From Candidatus Aalborgicola bjergmarkensis (GTDB lineage: Bacteria; Pseudomonadota; Gammaproteobacteria; Burkholderiales; Burkholderiaceae_C): a DNA stretch of 64,000 nucleotides. Of this stretch, positions 54,374-62,600 are shown piece by piece. The position numbers and the translations under genes were made by a program. Location of the stretch: NCBI GenBank assembly GCA_016708725.1, contig JADJFE010000017.1:1-64000 (forward strand), read 5' to 3'. The stretch's first letter is position 1. Every line of letters starts with the position of its first letter. The notes beneath the pieces were generated by a model that was given only the letters and a program-made list of their open reading frames with translations, did not search any database and was not told where the DNA came from.

Positions 54374-54712
54374 TGGCAGCGCACCAAGTACACCAAGCGC
54401 AGGGCGCAGATTTGGGAGGCGCTGCATCCGGTGGTGAAAACGGACACCGTGTCCGATTTGGAAAAACAAGGTACTGACGAACAGGTGGAATCAGTAGTTC
54501 CACCTGTTGCCAAGCACGGGCACGCCCAAGAAAAAGGCTTCGCGGCATCAACCGCCCAAGCAACCGGCATGACCAAGCAGGCCATAAACCGCCATCTGGC
54601 CCGCGCCGATGCCCTCGGCGACACCACCCTGGACAAAATCACCGGCACCAGCCTGGACAGGCGATCCCGCGCGCGCGAGGGTGCCAGTTGTCTGAGCAAA
54701 CCGTCTATGTAG
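54374..54712 (+). pseudogene. ParB/KorB-type protein remnant
   Basis: In one frame from 54374 the sequence reads TKYTKRRAQIWEALHPVVKT and then AQEKGFAASTAQATGMTKQA and INRHLARADALGDTTLDKIT, GTSLD, which match the internal part of plasmid ParB-like partition proteins with their HTH. There is no 5' half or start. The 3' end dissolves into repeat sequence. It is probably a relic of the element's partition gene. Confidence 0.68.
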
Positions 54713-54880
54713 ACGGTTTGGGCGATCCCGCGCGCGCGAGGATGCCAGCCGTACCGGGTTACCTGAGTAAAAGAGTCGGGTAACCTGTTGGCGCTACGGC
54801 CTGGTACTTTTGTACTGGCGCAAAGGGCATCCAGTTTTTGGATACCCTTGCACAGTGCTGGTGGACTGCGCCAGCCAAGC
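54655..54880 (+). repeat. Hairpin-rich intergenic repeat cluster
   Basis: GCGATCCCGCGCGCGCGAGG occurs twice (about 54661 and 54721). Between them AAACCGTCTA/TAGACGGTTT forms a hairpin. GGGTTACC/GGTAACC, GGTAC/GTAC(T) and GGGCATCCA/TTGGATACCC make three more. There are no ORFs. The region lies just inside the right end of element 2. Confidence 0.6.
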
Positions 54881-54975
54881 AACAACAAAGGCCGGTAGCC
54901 TACAAAAAAATATTGCCACATGGCGCTACAACAATCGAAGCGCCAAAACTACCAGCGAACGGGGTATCAAAGGCA

Positions 54976-55003
54976 AAACCGGGGAACAAATCGGGGAACA
55001 AAA
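54976..55003 (+). repeat. Candidate attR of the second element
   Basis: These 28 bp match 45108-45135 with one mismatch and contain two GGGGAACA units. Confidence 0.5.
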
Positions 55004-55070
55004 TGCACTTTCAAAATCAAGAACCTAGCATTCATGGGGGTTGCAGCGTATCTTTCGAGAGGTTTCACGT

Positions 55071-55127
55071 CATTGGTAAATCAACGTTTTTCAGTACAGC
55101 AACCGCTAACGAAAGCCATTGACAGCC
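55071..55127 (+). repeat. Diverged direct repeat Y, copy 2
   Basis: This copy is similar to 45045-45101 and is likewise followed by AAACCGGGG, at which point the IS607-type sequence begins. It may be the start of a third, largely lost element. Confidence 0.6.
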
Positions 55128-56257
55128 AAGGCAAACCGGGGGTAAATGCGAGGTTGTACCGCTTCCAGCACAATCGGCTTACCCGCAGTCTGTGCCTGCG
55201 CGGCAATCGCTACCGCCGCATCCCCAATAAGCGCTTTAGCTTGGTCTGGTGTCTTTCCGTAGGTAACCAGATCAATGCGCCGTGTGCCAATCAGGTTGCC
55301 AAACCGATCTGTTTCAGCCACGGCCAGATGGTCGGCATTGACATCAACGCCAATGGCCCCAAGTTCTCGCCGGGATACCTGCTTGACTGGTCTTGCTTCG
55401 ACGCTGACGAAAATACGCCAACCTTTGTCGTCGCGCACGAAGCGGTAACTCAGCGCCGTCCCAATCCGTTTGACGGTTGGCTTGCCGTCCTTGGTTTGCG
55501 TGTGGATACGCTGACTGGTGCCCAGCGCTGCGATGATTTGCGCATGTCCATAGACGAAGCGAATGCCGGTAATGTTCAGATACTTGCCGCTTTGCGCCAT
55601 CGCGTTTGGCAGACGCAGTTGCAGGCTCAAAGTCCCATCTGGCGCTAGTGTTGCCTGACAGCTTTGGCATCCTGCCGTTTCATCCTGACTGCCCAGGACA
55701 AAGAACTGACTTGACCGTTCCCGCTGCCAGTCTGCCTTCCATTCGCCATGGTCGGCATAGCCATTGGCCTCAAGGTCAAACTGTGCATGAAACAGCTTCT
55801 TGCTGCCAAAGCACAGACGCACGGTGCCAGCCTTTTCGTCGGTCTTGAGTGCCACAAGCCGGTCGTGCAAGTTCTTCAAGCGTCTTTTTTTCTGGTGCAG
55901 CTTATTGGAACCCGGTGCTTTATTTTCCAGTTTGGCAACGACCTTTTCCGCTTTGCGTATGCGCTTTTCGGCCTCGGCAATCAGTTCTGGACGACGTTCC
56001 TTGATCGAGGCAATCTTGCCTTCAAGTCCTATGCGTATCGCATTGAACTGGCGTGCAGTTATATCGAACTTTGGCAAAAACTCCCGCTTGAGCTCGTTGA
56101 GCGAGTCGCCAGCCTGGATCGCCGCGAACAGACCGCGCTCGGCCTGTCCATACAAATCGGCGTAAGCGTCCAGGATCGTCGCCTGTTCTGGCATCAGGTC
56201 AGGGCGCGTCTGGTAGGTGCGGACTTGGGGTTTTGCCAATATGGGGCGCTCACTCAT
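55106..56257 (-). pseudogene. tnpB: TnpB (IS607-type OrfB), C-terminally truncated
   Basis: TnpB is the RNA-guided nuclease ancestor of Cas12, encoded by IS200/IS605/IS607 elements. The product from 56257 has the N-terminal helical domain (DLYGQAERGLFAAIQAGDSL), ARQFNAIRIGLEGKIAS, and RuvC-I GAIGVDVNADHLAVAETD. It reaches only the RuvC-II strand (AGKPIVLE) before switching to unrelated sequence (PRFALAVNGFR) derived from the Y repeat. The zinc finger and the RuvC-III Asp are missing, so it should be catalytically dead. The start overlaps tnpA by 8 bp. Confidence 0.88.
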
Positions 56258-56855
56258 GCGATGCCTCTTGCATGGCATCGAGCGCTTTCTGTGCCCGGTT
56301 CTTGGCTGAGCGCTTGCCGTACAGTCTGGCGCACATCGAAACAATCACTTCGTGCAGATCGCGCACAATGTCATCGGTCATCTCGTCAGGTTCCATGACA
56401 ATGAGCCTGCGCCCATGGGCAACCAAGGCGGCTTCAACATATTCGAAACCGAAACGCATAAGTCGCTCGCGATGTTCCACCACAATCGCGCTAACCTGTG
56501 GATTGGACAGCAATTTCAGCATGTTACGTCGATGACCGTTCAGACCAGAACCAACCTCGCGCACCGATTCAACTACAAGCAGTCGCTGCTCAGCCGCGTA
56601 TTGCGACAACCGGGCAAGTTGCCGATCCAGATCGGCTTCCTGGTCGGCGCTGGAAACCCGAGCATAAAGCGCAACACCTTGCGGCTTGGCCTCAGCTGGA
56701 TGAACAATGATCGTTCCAGTGGGAAGTTGTTCAGCACGCAGCGGCAACTGACCAGCATGAAACATCTTCCATGCACCTTTGTAGGTGAGACCCTGCTGTT
56801 TTGCCCATTCGCTTAACTTCATTGAAATATTATGCCATTTAATGGTATCAAATGC
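55150..56855 (-). mobile_element. IS607-type element, 3' truncated
   Basis: It comprises tnpA and truncated tnpB in the usual overlapping order. The tnpB side ends abruptly around 55140-55160 against the Y/X repeat of an integrative element (after CCGGGG). The tnpA side ends between 56822 and 56860, near CCATTTAATGG. The left boundary is a GG-rich site, in line with the known GG preference of IS607. Confidence 0.7.
56250..56822 (-). CDS. tnpA: IS607-family serine recombinase TnpA
   Basis: The 190-residue protein has an N-terminal MerR-like HTH (KLSEWAKQQGLTYKGAWKMF) and the serine-recombinase catalytic domain with the nucleophile in VALYARVSSADQEADLDRQL, SVREVGSGLNGHRRNMLKLL, and VVEHRERLMRFGFEYVEAAL. 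The C-terminal helix (RSAKNRAQKALDAM) is typical of the family. All motifs are intact, so it may still be active. Confidence 0.93.
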   Translation of the reverse strand: MKLSEWAKQQGLTYKGAWKMFHAGQLPLRAEQLPTGTIIVHPAEAKPQGVALYARVSSADQEADLDRQLARLSQYAAEQRLLVVESVREVGSGLNGHRRNMLKLLSNPQVSAIVVEHRERLMRFGFEYVEAALVAHGRRLIVMEPDEMTDDIVRDLHEVIVSMCARLYGKRSAKNRAQKALDAMQEASHE

Positions 56856-56861
56856 AATATA

Positions 56862-57407
56862 TTATTCAGCTGCTGGAAACCCATGTTTTTTCGTTGGAGC
56901 TGTCGTCCATGGGCATTGACGGTGCTTCACCGTTCCTTCTGCACACACCGGATGTGCGTCAACAACGCCTACCGCACGTTTCAATTGGATTGTTGCATCA
57001 ATAGGGTCAAACACTTGGGGGAACAATCTGGAAGGCTTGGCAGGCTGTGCGACTTGCAACGCAACACGGACTTGGGTGCAGCCGATAGCCTGCTGGGCAA
57101 GCAACCTCTCTGTCAGATCATTCGCACGCAATCGCGCAACTGCCAAGCCCGCCAAAGTGGCGCGCACTTTCAACGCCATCTCGGCAAACACACTGCTGGG
57201 TTTGGTGCGCGCATGGCGCCGATAGTCCTTCAATTCAATCAACCACAAGGTACCGTCCACGCCCAGGGCCACAACGTCCACGGCCTTGGAGCCGCCAGCG
57301 AAATTTTGAAACTGGTTGCGCTGAAACGCCGAGTCATCGTATTTCCATACGCTCCAGCCCGTAGGCATGGTCAGCGTCATGCCATCTACGTCGATGGTCT
57401 GGCTCAT
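56862..57407 (-). CDS. PD-(D/E)xK nuclease-like protein paired with AAA ATPase
   Basis: The 181-residue product contains KAVDVVALGVDGTLWLIELK, DYRRHAR: Asp44 followed by Glu58-x-Lys60 on consecutive strands, the arrangement of PD-(D/E)xK nucleases. A helical segment (KPSSVFAEMALKVRATLAGL) follows. The ATG overlaps the ATPase stop (ATGA), so the two are translationally coupled. Nuclease plus RecF/OLD-like ATPase pairs are frequent in phage defence. The substrate is unknown and the nuclease call is motif-based. Confidence 0.72.
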   Translation of the reverse strand: MSQTIDVDGMTLTMPTGWSVWKYDDSAFQRNQFQNFAGGSKAVDVVALGVDGTLWLIELKDYRRHARTKPSSVFAEMALKVRATLAGLAVARLRANDLTERLLAQQAIGCTQVRVALQVAQPAKPSRLFPQVFDPIDATIQLKRAVGVVDAHPVCAEGTVKHRQCPWTTAPTKKHGFPAAE

Positions 57408-58543
57408 TGGCTGGCCTCCATGAAGCGGTCACTCTGATGCAGATTTTCATCCAGCAGTAACAGCGGATCAATGCTGGTAATGTCATTGCCTTGGCTTACC
57501 ACGGACTGCCTGCGCTGCACCCCTAAGCCAAAATAGCGCGGCGATGGCCGTTCAGTCCCCTTGTCCACCAATTGCAAAATCTCGAACTCTCGCAGCAAAA
57601 AAAGACTATGCGTAGCCAGAATCACCTGCACACCCAGCCCCGTCAATACAAATAAAGCCTCAGCCAGCAACTTGATGGCGGCGGGGTTCAGGTTGGCCTC
57701 TGGTTCATCCCAAAACAGCGTACTGCCACGCTCAATCACACCGTAGCGGAGCAGATAAATCAGCATGGCCAACTTACGATGCCCTTCCGCCAACAGATGC
57801 GACTCCAGGCGCGAACCGTCGGAACGCTCAAACACCAGGTCGCCGCTATCAAGTTTCAAATCGCCACCCAACAGCTTTTGAATACGTTGCATCACATCGG
57901 GCAAAAGAGACGATGCCAGACGTGGCTCCAGCGTGGACATGTCCACCGCCAGGTCACGGTAGGTCTCATCAAGCGGGAATTCCCTATACCGATCAAACAG
58001 GCCAATCAGCCCCTTGAACAAAGACACCATTTCCTTGCTTGGCACAAACACCTGCCGAGGCAAAAAGGCATTGATGGCTGCCGTGTCGGGCACCACATCC
58101 GGCACGACGCTTGCCTTGAGCGAGCCTGACGCATCCTTGTTGCGCTGAATGTGAATGTCCCAAGGCATGGACTCCGGCATTCCTGGTGACTTGAACAGCG
58201 CCTCAGCAGGCGTATGAATTTGAACAGTCGGAATATGCCCACTGACCTCTGCTACCAGCCATGCACTGCTTTTTTGCCCTTGGCGCACGAGCAAACCCAG
58301 ATCAGAGACCCGAAACAAACCCGCCAGACGGTCGCTGAGATAAGCCTGTGCCCGATCCTTGTTTATCAGCCGCAATTGTTTGGCCATCAAATCTGGCCAG
58401 GCCCGGCTAAAAAGATACCCCAGTTTCAATACATGCGTTTTGCCCGTTCCGTTGTCACCAATGATGACGTTCAACCCTGGAGAAAACTCGAAGCGTGCGT
58501 CCTGGAATACGGTAAATTGTCGAATGTGGAGTGTTTTTAACAT
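57404..58543 (-). CDS. SMC/RecF-like AAA ATPase
   Basis: The 379-residue protein is an ABC-type ATPase: N terminus MLKTLHIRQFTVFQDARFEF, Walker A IIGDNGTGKTH (residues 28-37), signature-like LLAEGHRKL (250-258), Walker B STLFWDEPEANLNP (274-287) and the H-loop VILATHSLFL (Thr311-His312). There is no coiled-coil arm long enough for an SMC protein and no TOPRIM domain, which distinguishes it from OLD nucleases. It is the first gene of the two-gene operon with the nuclease-like protein. Confidence 0.88.
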   Translation of the reverse strand: MLKTLHIRQFTVFQDARFEFSPGLNVIIGDNGTGKTHVLKLGYLFSRAWPDLMAKQLRLINKDRAQAYLSDRLAGLFRVSDLGLLVRQGQKSSAWLVAEVSGHIPTVQIHTPAEALFKSPGMPESMPWDIHIQRNKDASGSLKASVVPDVVPDTAAINAFLPRQVFVPSKEMVSLFKGLIGLFDRYREFPLDETYRDLAVDMSTLEPRLASSLLPDVMQRIQKLLGGDLKLDSGDLVFERSDGSRLESHLLAEGHRKLAMLIYLLRYGVIERGSTLFWDEPEANLNPAAIKLLAEALFVLTGLGVQVILATHSLFLLREFEILQLVDKGTERPSPRYFGLGVQRRQSVVSQGNDITSIDPLLLLDENLHQSDRFMEASQ

Positions 58544-58592
58544 AGAGGTTTACCGCTCGGCGGATAGGCAATCCAACCGCATGACGCCAAGT

Positions 58593-58680
58593 ATCGCATC
58601 CTGACCCATCCTCAAAATCCCCAGTCGGTGCGACCCTACCCGACAGCGGGTTTGAATCGCTGGTTTTATCTCTCACCAAT
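58593..58680 (+). repeat. Dispersed repeat A, copy 2
   Basis: This copy shares two 22 bp blocks with 3107-3278. It lies 50 bp upstream of the ATPase operon start and just before the MITE-like copy. Confidence 0.7.
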
Positions 58681-58698
58681 GGATGCGCTGATCGGCAC

Positions 58699-58929
58699 AA
58701 TCGTCTGCGGTGCTGTCTCTACAAAAAACATAGCTGCTCCCGCACATCCCATAAGGCATACAGCCCGATTTGCCTTGAATTTTGCCCTTCGAAACGGGTC
58801 AAGGCGACGCCAGCACCTGCCACAGAGACCAAAACGGGCGGAAAACTGGCCGTTTACGGGTGTTTTTACATGGCAAATCGGGCTGTAAGCCTTATGGGAT
58901 GTGCGGGAGCAGCTCTTATATCAGGAGCA
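58699..58929 (+). repeat. MITE-like inverted-repeat element, copy 2
   Basis: The core 58731-58914 has about 43 bp arms (AGCTGCTCCCGCACATCCCA...ATTTGCC and its complement) with a single internal mismatch. The inner part and about 30 bp of flank are homologous to 18163-18384 in reverse orientation. It has no ORF. Confidence 0.8.
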
Positions 58930-58994
58930 CATCAGGAGCGCATCACAAATCCACCCAGAAATCGACGCTGGTATGGTTTCCGGATTGGTTGCGA

Positions 58995-59108
58995 CAGGGG
59001 GGCGGCGACGTTGGCGCCAAAGAAACCGGGGTTGGGCGTGCCATCGGGCCGACCGATCCAGACGCCCAGCGTGTAACTATCGATTTCCACGCCTTCGACG
59101 GTGCCGCC
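58995..59108 (-). pseudogene. pbpC: Penicillin-binding protein 1C fragment
   Basis: A 38-codon stretch on the minus strand reads GGTVEGVEIDSYTLGVWIGR then PDGTPNPGFFGANVAAPL, which matches the segment of PBP1C near the end of the transpeptidase domain (GVWVGRPDGTP...AAPLL). No other part of the gene is present. It is a short relic; the usual neighbour of pbpC, the alpha-2-macroglobulin gene, is at 20-26 kb. Confidence 0.7.
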
Positions 59109-59146
59109 CATGGAGGGTGAATGACGCGCCTCGCCCAAAACTCTCC

Positions 59147-59228
59147 CCCTGTCAAGGGGGAGTACCCCGAAGGGGGGAGGGGGTTAACCCTGTCAAGGGG
59201 GAGTACCCCGAAGGGGGGAGGGGGTTAA
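59147..59228 (+). repeat. Perfect 41 bp tandem duplication
   Basis: Two identical units, each containing CCCTGTCAAGGGGGAGTACC and CCGAAGGGGGGAGGGGGTTA. Each unit is itself partly palindromic (CCCTGTCAAGGG; CCCCGAAGGGG). A further hairpin (CCTCCTT/AAGGAGG) lies at about 59309-59325. The region 59110-59526 has no gene. Confidence 0.85.
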
Positions 59229-59526
59229 TCCCCAAGCTGCGGTTCCCGGATTACCACCCCTGCTACCCTCCCCTGCTACCACCCCGCCCCTGCGGGGCAC
59301 CCCTCCTTACAAAGGAGGGGAGTTGAATGGCACGCTTCACCCAAAAGAGGGCGTGGTTCAGATACAGCTGCTCGAACCCCAGATCAAGCTCCATCCATGA
59401 TCAAATCGTAAGAAATTTCAGTTGACCTCGGCCTTCGGTGGATGTGAAAATCCTCGTCAAAAACTGCTGAATTCCCTTTCTTTCCTTTTCTTTGACCACG
59501 GAGTGGCAACCGACTTAGGTGCGCTT

Positions 59527-59601
59527 GATCGGATAATGACTTGATCAGATCAGAAAACGACTATTGCGCCTGTGCCGCCCAAACGCAGATCAGATAACGA
59601 C
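59527..59601 (+). promoter_or_regulatory. Three 14 bp direct repeats upstream of the kinase gene
   Basis: GATCGGATAATGAC (59527), GATCAGAAAACGAC (59548) and GATCAGATAACGAC (59588) share GATC(A/G)GA(T/A)AA(C/T)GAC. Start-to-start spacing is 21 and 40 bp, two and about four helical turns, so they face one side of the DNA. The last ends 13 bp before the ATG. They are a candidate operator. Confidence 0.5.
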
Positions 59602-59614
59602 GAGACCATCACCA

Positions 59615-62600
59615 ATGAAGCCTGTGTTCAAAGAACTACTCTCTGAAAATCAAAGTTGCATCGTCTACCGATCAATAAGGGAGCAAGACGGCCAGCCCGT
59701 CATTCTCAAGGTATTAAGAGAAGATATGCTGACAGCCGAGACTCTGAGCCGTTATCGACACGAATTTGAATTATTGCGGCAGCTTGATCTTGAGGGGGTC
59801 GTACGGGTACTGGATATTGAGCGCAGTAGTAGCGGCTGTTGCTTGACGCTGGAGGACATTGGCGCCGAATCGTTAAAGACGCTGCTTACGAAAGGCCACC
59901 TCGCGCTGACCGAGTTTCTTGATATCGCCATCAAGTGCAGTGGCGCCTTGGCGGAAATTCATCTTGCCAACATCATCCACAAGGATGTCAATCCCAGCAA
60001 CATCATTTACAACCCGGTCAGTGGCCAACTGCAGTTCATCGACTTCGGCATCGCGACGCGTTTGCCGAGACTGACACCGGCGCTGACGAATCCGCATCAG
60101 ATTGAAGGGACCCTTCCCTACATCGCGCCGGAGCAAACCGGCCGAATGAATCGCAGTCTCGATTATCGGGCAGACTTTTATTCGCTTGGTGCAAGCTTCT
60201 ACGAATTGCTGACCGGCAATCCGCCGTTTTCCGCCAGTGATTCAGCCGATATGGTCTATTGCCATATCGCGAAACACGCCCAACCGCTTAATCGCGTTGA
60301 TCCATCCATTCCCGAAGCATTGGCAAATCTGGTTGCCAAGCTGTTGGCCAAGAACGCCGAGGATCGCTACCAGAGCGCATGGGCAATCAAGACGGATCTT
60401 GAGGAGTGCCGCCGTCAGTTGACGCTATCGGGCCACATCGAGAATTTTCCGTTGGCACGACACGATGTTCCGCACCGATTCCAGGTCTCGCAGCATCTTT
60501 ACGGTCGGGAACTGTTGATAGATCAGTTGATGCGCGTGTTTGCCGCTGGCCATATACAAAGGCAAATGGTTCTTATCAGCGGACATTCGGGCATTGGCAA
60601 GACCTCGCTGGTAAGAGAAATCTACAAGCCATTGACGCGCGTCGGCAGCACATTTATCGCAGGCAAGTTCGACCAGTTTCAGAAACTTACGCCCTACAGC
60701 GCCCTGGTAGCCGCCTTTCGCGACCTGGTGCGACAAACCTTGTCGAGCACGGAGGAAACTCTAGCCGACATACGTCGTCAACTTCGTGACGCACTGGGTT
60801 CTTCGGGACAGGTGATCACAAATGTCATCTCCGATGTCGAATTGCTGATCGGCCCTCAATCTGCCGTGCCGAACCTTCCGGCGGCTGAGTCGCAAAACCG
60901 CTTCAACCACTTGTTTCAACAGTTTATTCAGGTTTTCTGTACGGCCGAACGGCCCCTGGTCGTTTTTCTCGACGACCTTCAATGGGCCGACCTTGCAACG
61001 CTGAAGCTGCTCGAATCACTGATGAGCAGTGCGCAAATGAAGCACCTTGTACTGCTCGGCGCTTATCGTGATAACGAAGTCGGTCCCACCCACCCTTTGA
61101 TGATTTCGATATCCGTGCTACGTGACAACAACGCGCCACTCGAGGAAATCCATCTCACGCCGCTGACTCGGGAGGACACGGCGCAGATGATTGCCGACAC
61201 CTTGTTTTCGAGCAAGAGACAAGTCGCCGCTTTGGCCGATCTGGCATTTCGCAAGACCCAGGGCAACCCTTTCTTTGTCAATCAGTTGCTCAAGGAGTTT
61301 TACAAGGAAGGACTGATCGAATTCAGGCATGATGCACAAGACGGTAGTGGGCAGCTTGGCTGGCACTGGGATATGGACAAGATCTCGACTGTTGGTCTTG
61401 CCGATAATGTCGTCGACCTGATGCTTTCGCTTCTTAACAAACTTCCGACGCAAACGAGGGAAGCCCTTCGTCTGGCTGCCTGTATCGGCAACAGTTTTGG
61501 GCTCGATACACTGGCTATCATTCAGCAGTGCGACACTGATCGGGTACTTGCCGACCTGATGCCTGCACTGCAGAACGAATTGATTGAAGATCAATCGAAG
61601 GGCGAAACCTTTCAACGGTTTCGCTTTGTTCATGACCGTGTTCAACAGGCGGCCTATTCGCTGATCGAAGACGCTCAACGCAAACTTATTCATCTTGGAA
61701 TAGGGCGACTGTTGCTTGGAAAACTGACGGAGCAGGAACTGAATGAACGGCTATTCGAGGTCGCCGACCATCTGAATGTCGGCCGCGAGCACATCGTCGA
61801 CACGGGGGAAATCACAGGGCTGATCAAAATCAATCTCCTGGCCGGAAAGCAAGCCAAACAGGCGAACGCTTATCATGCGGCTCTCGGTTACCTTGAAGTC
61901 ACTGCAGCGTGTCTTACAGAAGATTACTGGCTGCATCACTATGAAATCGCCCACGACCTCTTTCGTGCACGTGCCGACACACACTATCTCAACGGCGACT
62001 TCGCCGCCTCCATGAGCGACATTGCGCTGGTCCGCCAACATGCGCGCTCGGCACTCGAACAGGCGGACATCTGTGCCTTGCTGATCACCGAATACACGAT
62101 GCTCGGCCGCAATGAGGAAGCGGTTGCTGTTGCGCGAGAAGCGTTGGCCTTGCTCGGCATCGAAGTTCCGGCGGACGGGCTTCGCTCGGCATTAGAGAGT
62201 GAGGTCGTACAAATCAAGGATGTCTTGCGCGACCGCTCTATCGCTTCGTTGATCAATCTTCCGCCCATGAAAGATCCGTGTTTTGTCACGGCCATGAAGG
62301 TTCTTATGCCGGCGCATACCGCCGCTTATTTCGCCGGCATGCGCGATCTCTATGGCTGGTTTTTGGCAAAAATGACGATACTGTCGATGACCTATGGCCA
62401 GACGCCGGAGTCGCTCAAGGGCTACGCAAGTTTTGGCGGCATTCTTTGCAGCGATTTTGGTGAGCCACGCGAAGGCTATGAGTTCGCCAAACTTGCGATC
62501 AAGTTGACAGAGCGCTATCACGATAATGGCTTGAAGTGCCGCGCCTGCGTGATCATGATTTCATTCGTCAACCACTGGGTACGACACGCACGGGAAGCCG

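Larger units (their letters stand above)
45108..55003. mobile_element. Second integrative (P4-like satellite) element
   Basis: The element begins at the integrase-proximal 28 bp repeat and ends at its 27/28 match at 54976-55003. The content fits a satellite phage or small integrative element: P4-type integrase, AlpA, structured immunity-like leader, DUF3102, CHC2 primase, RepA-like helicase, SSB, a ParB relic and an ISAs1 insertion. No structural phage genes were seen. The exact ends are inferred from the repeat. Confidence 0.65.

Noticed and set aside
54838..55648. Plus-strand ORFs over repeat X/Y and opposite tnpB
   Set aside because: They read through non-coding repeats and the complement of a clear TnpB gene.
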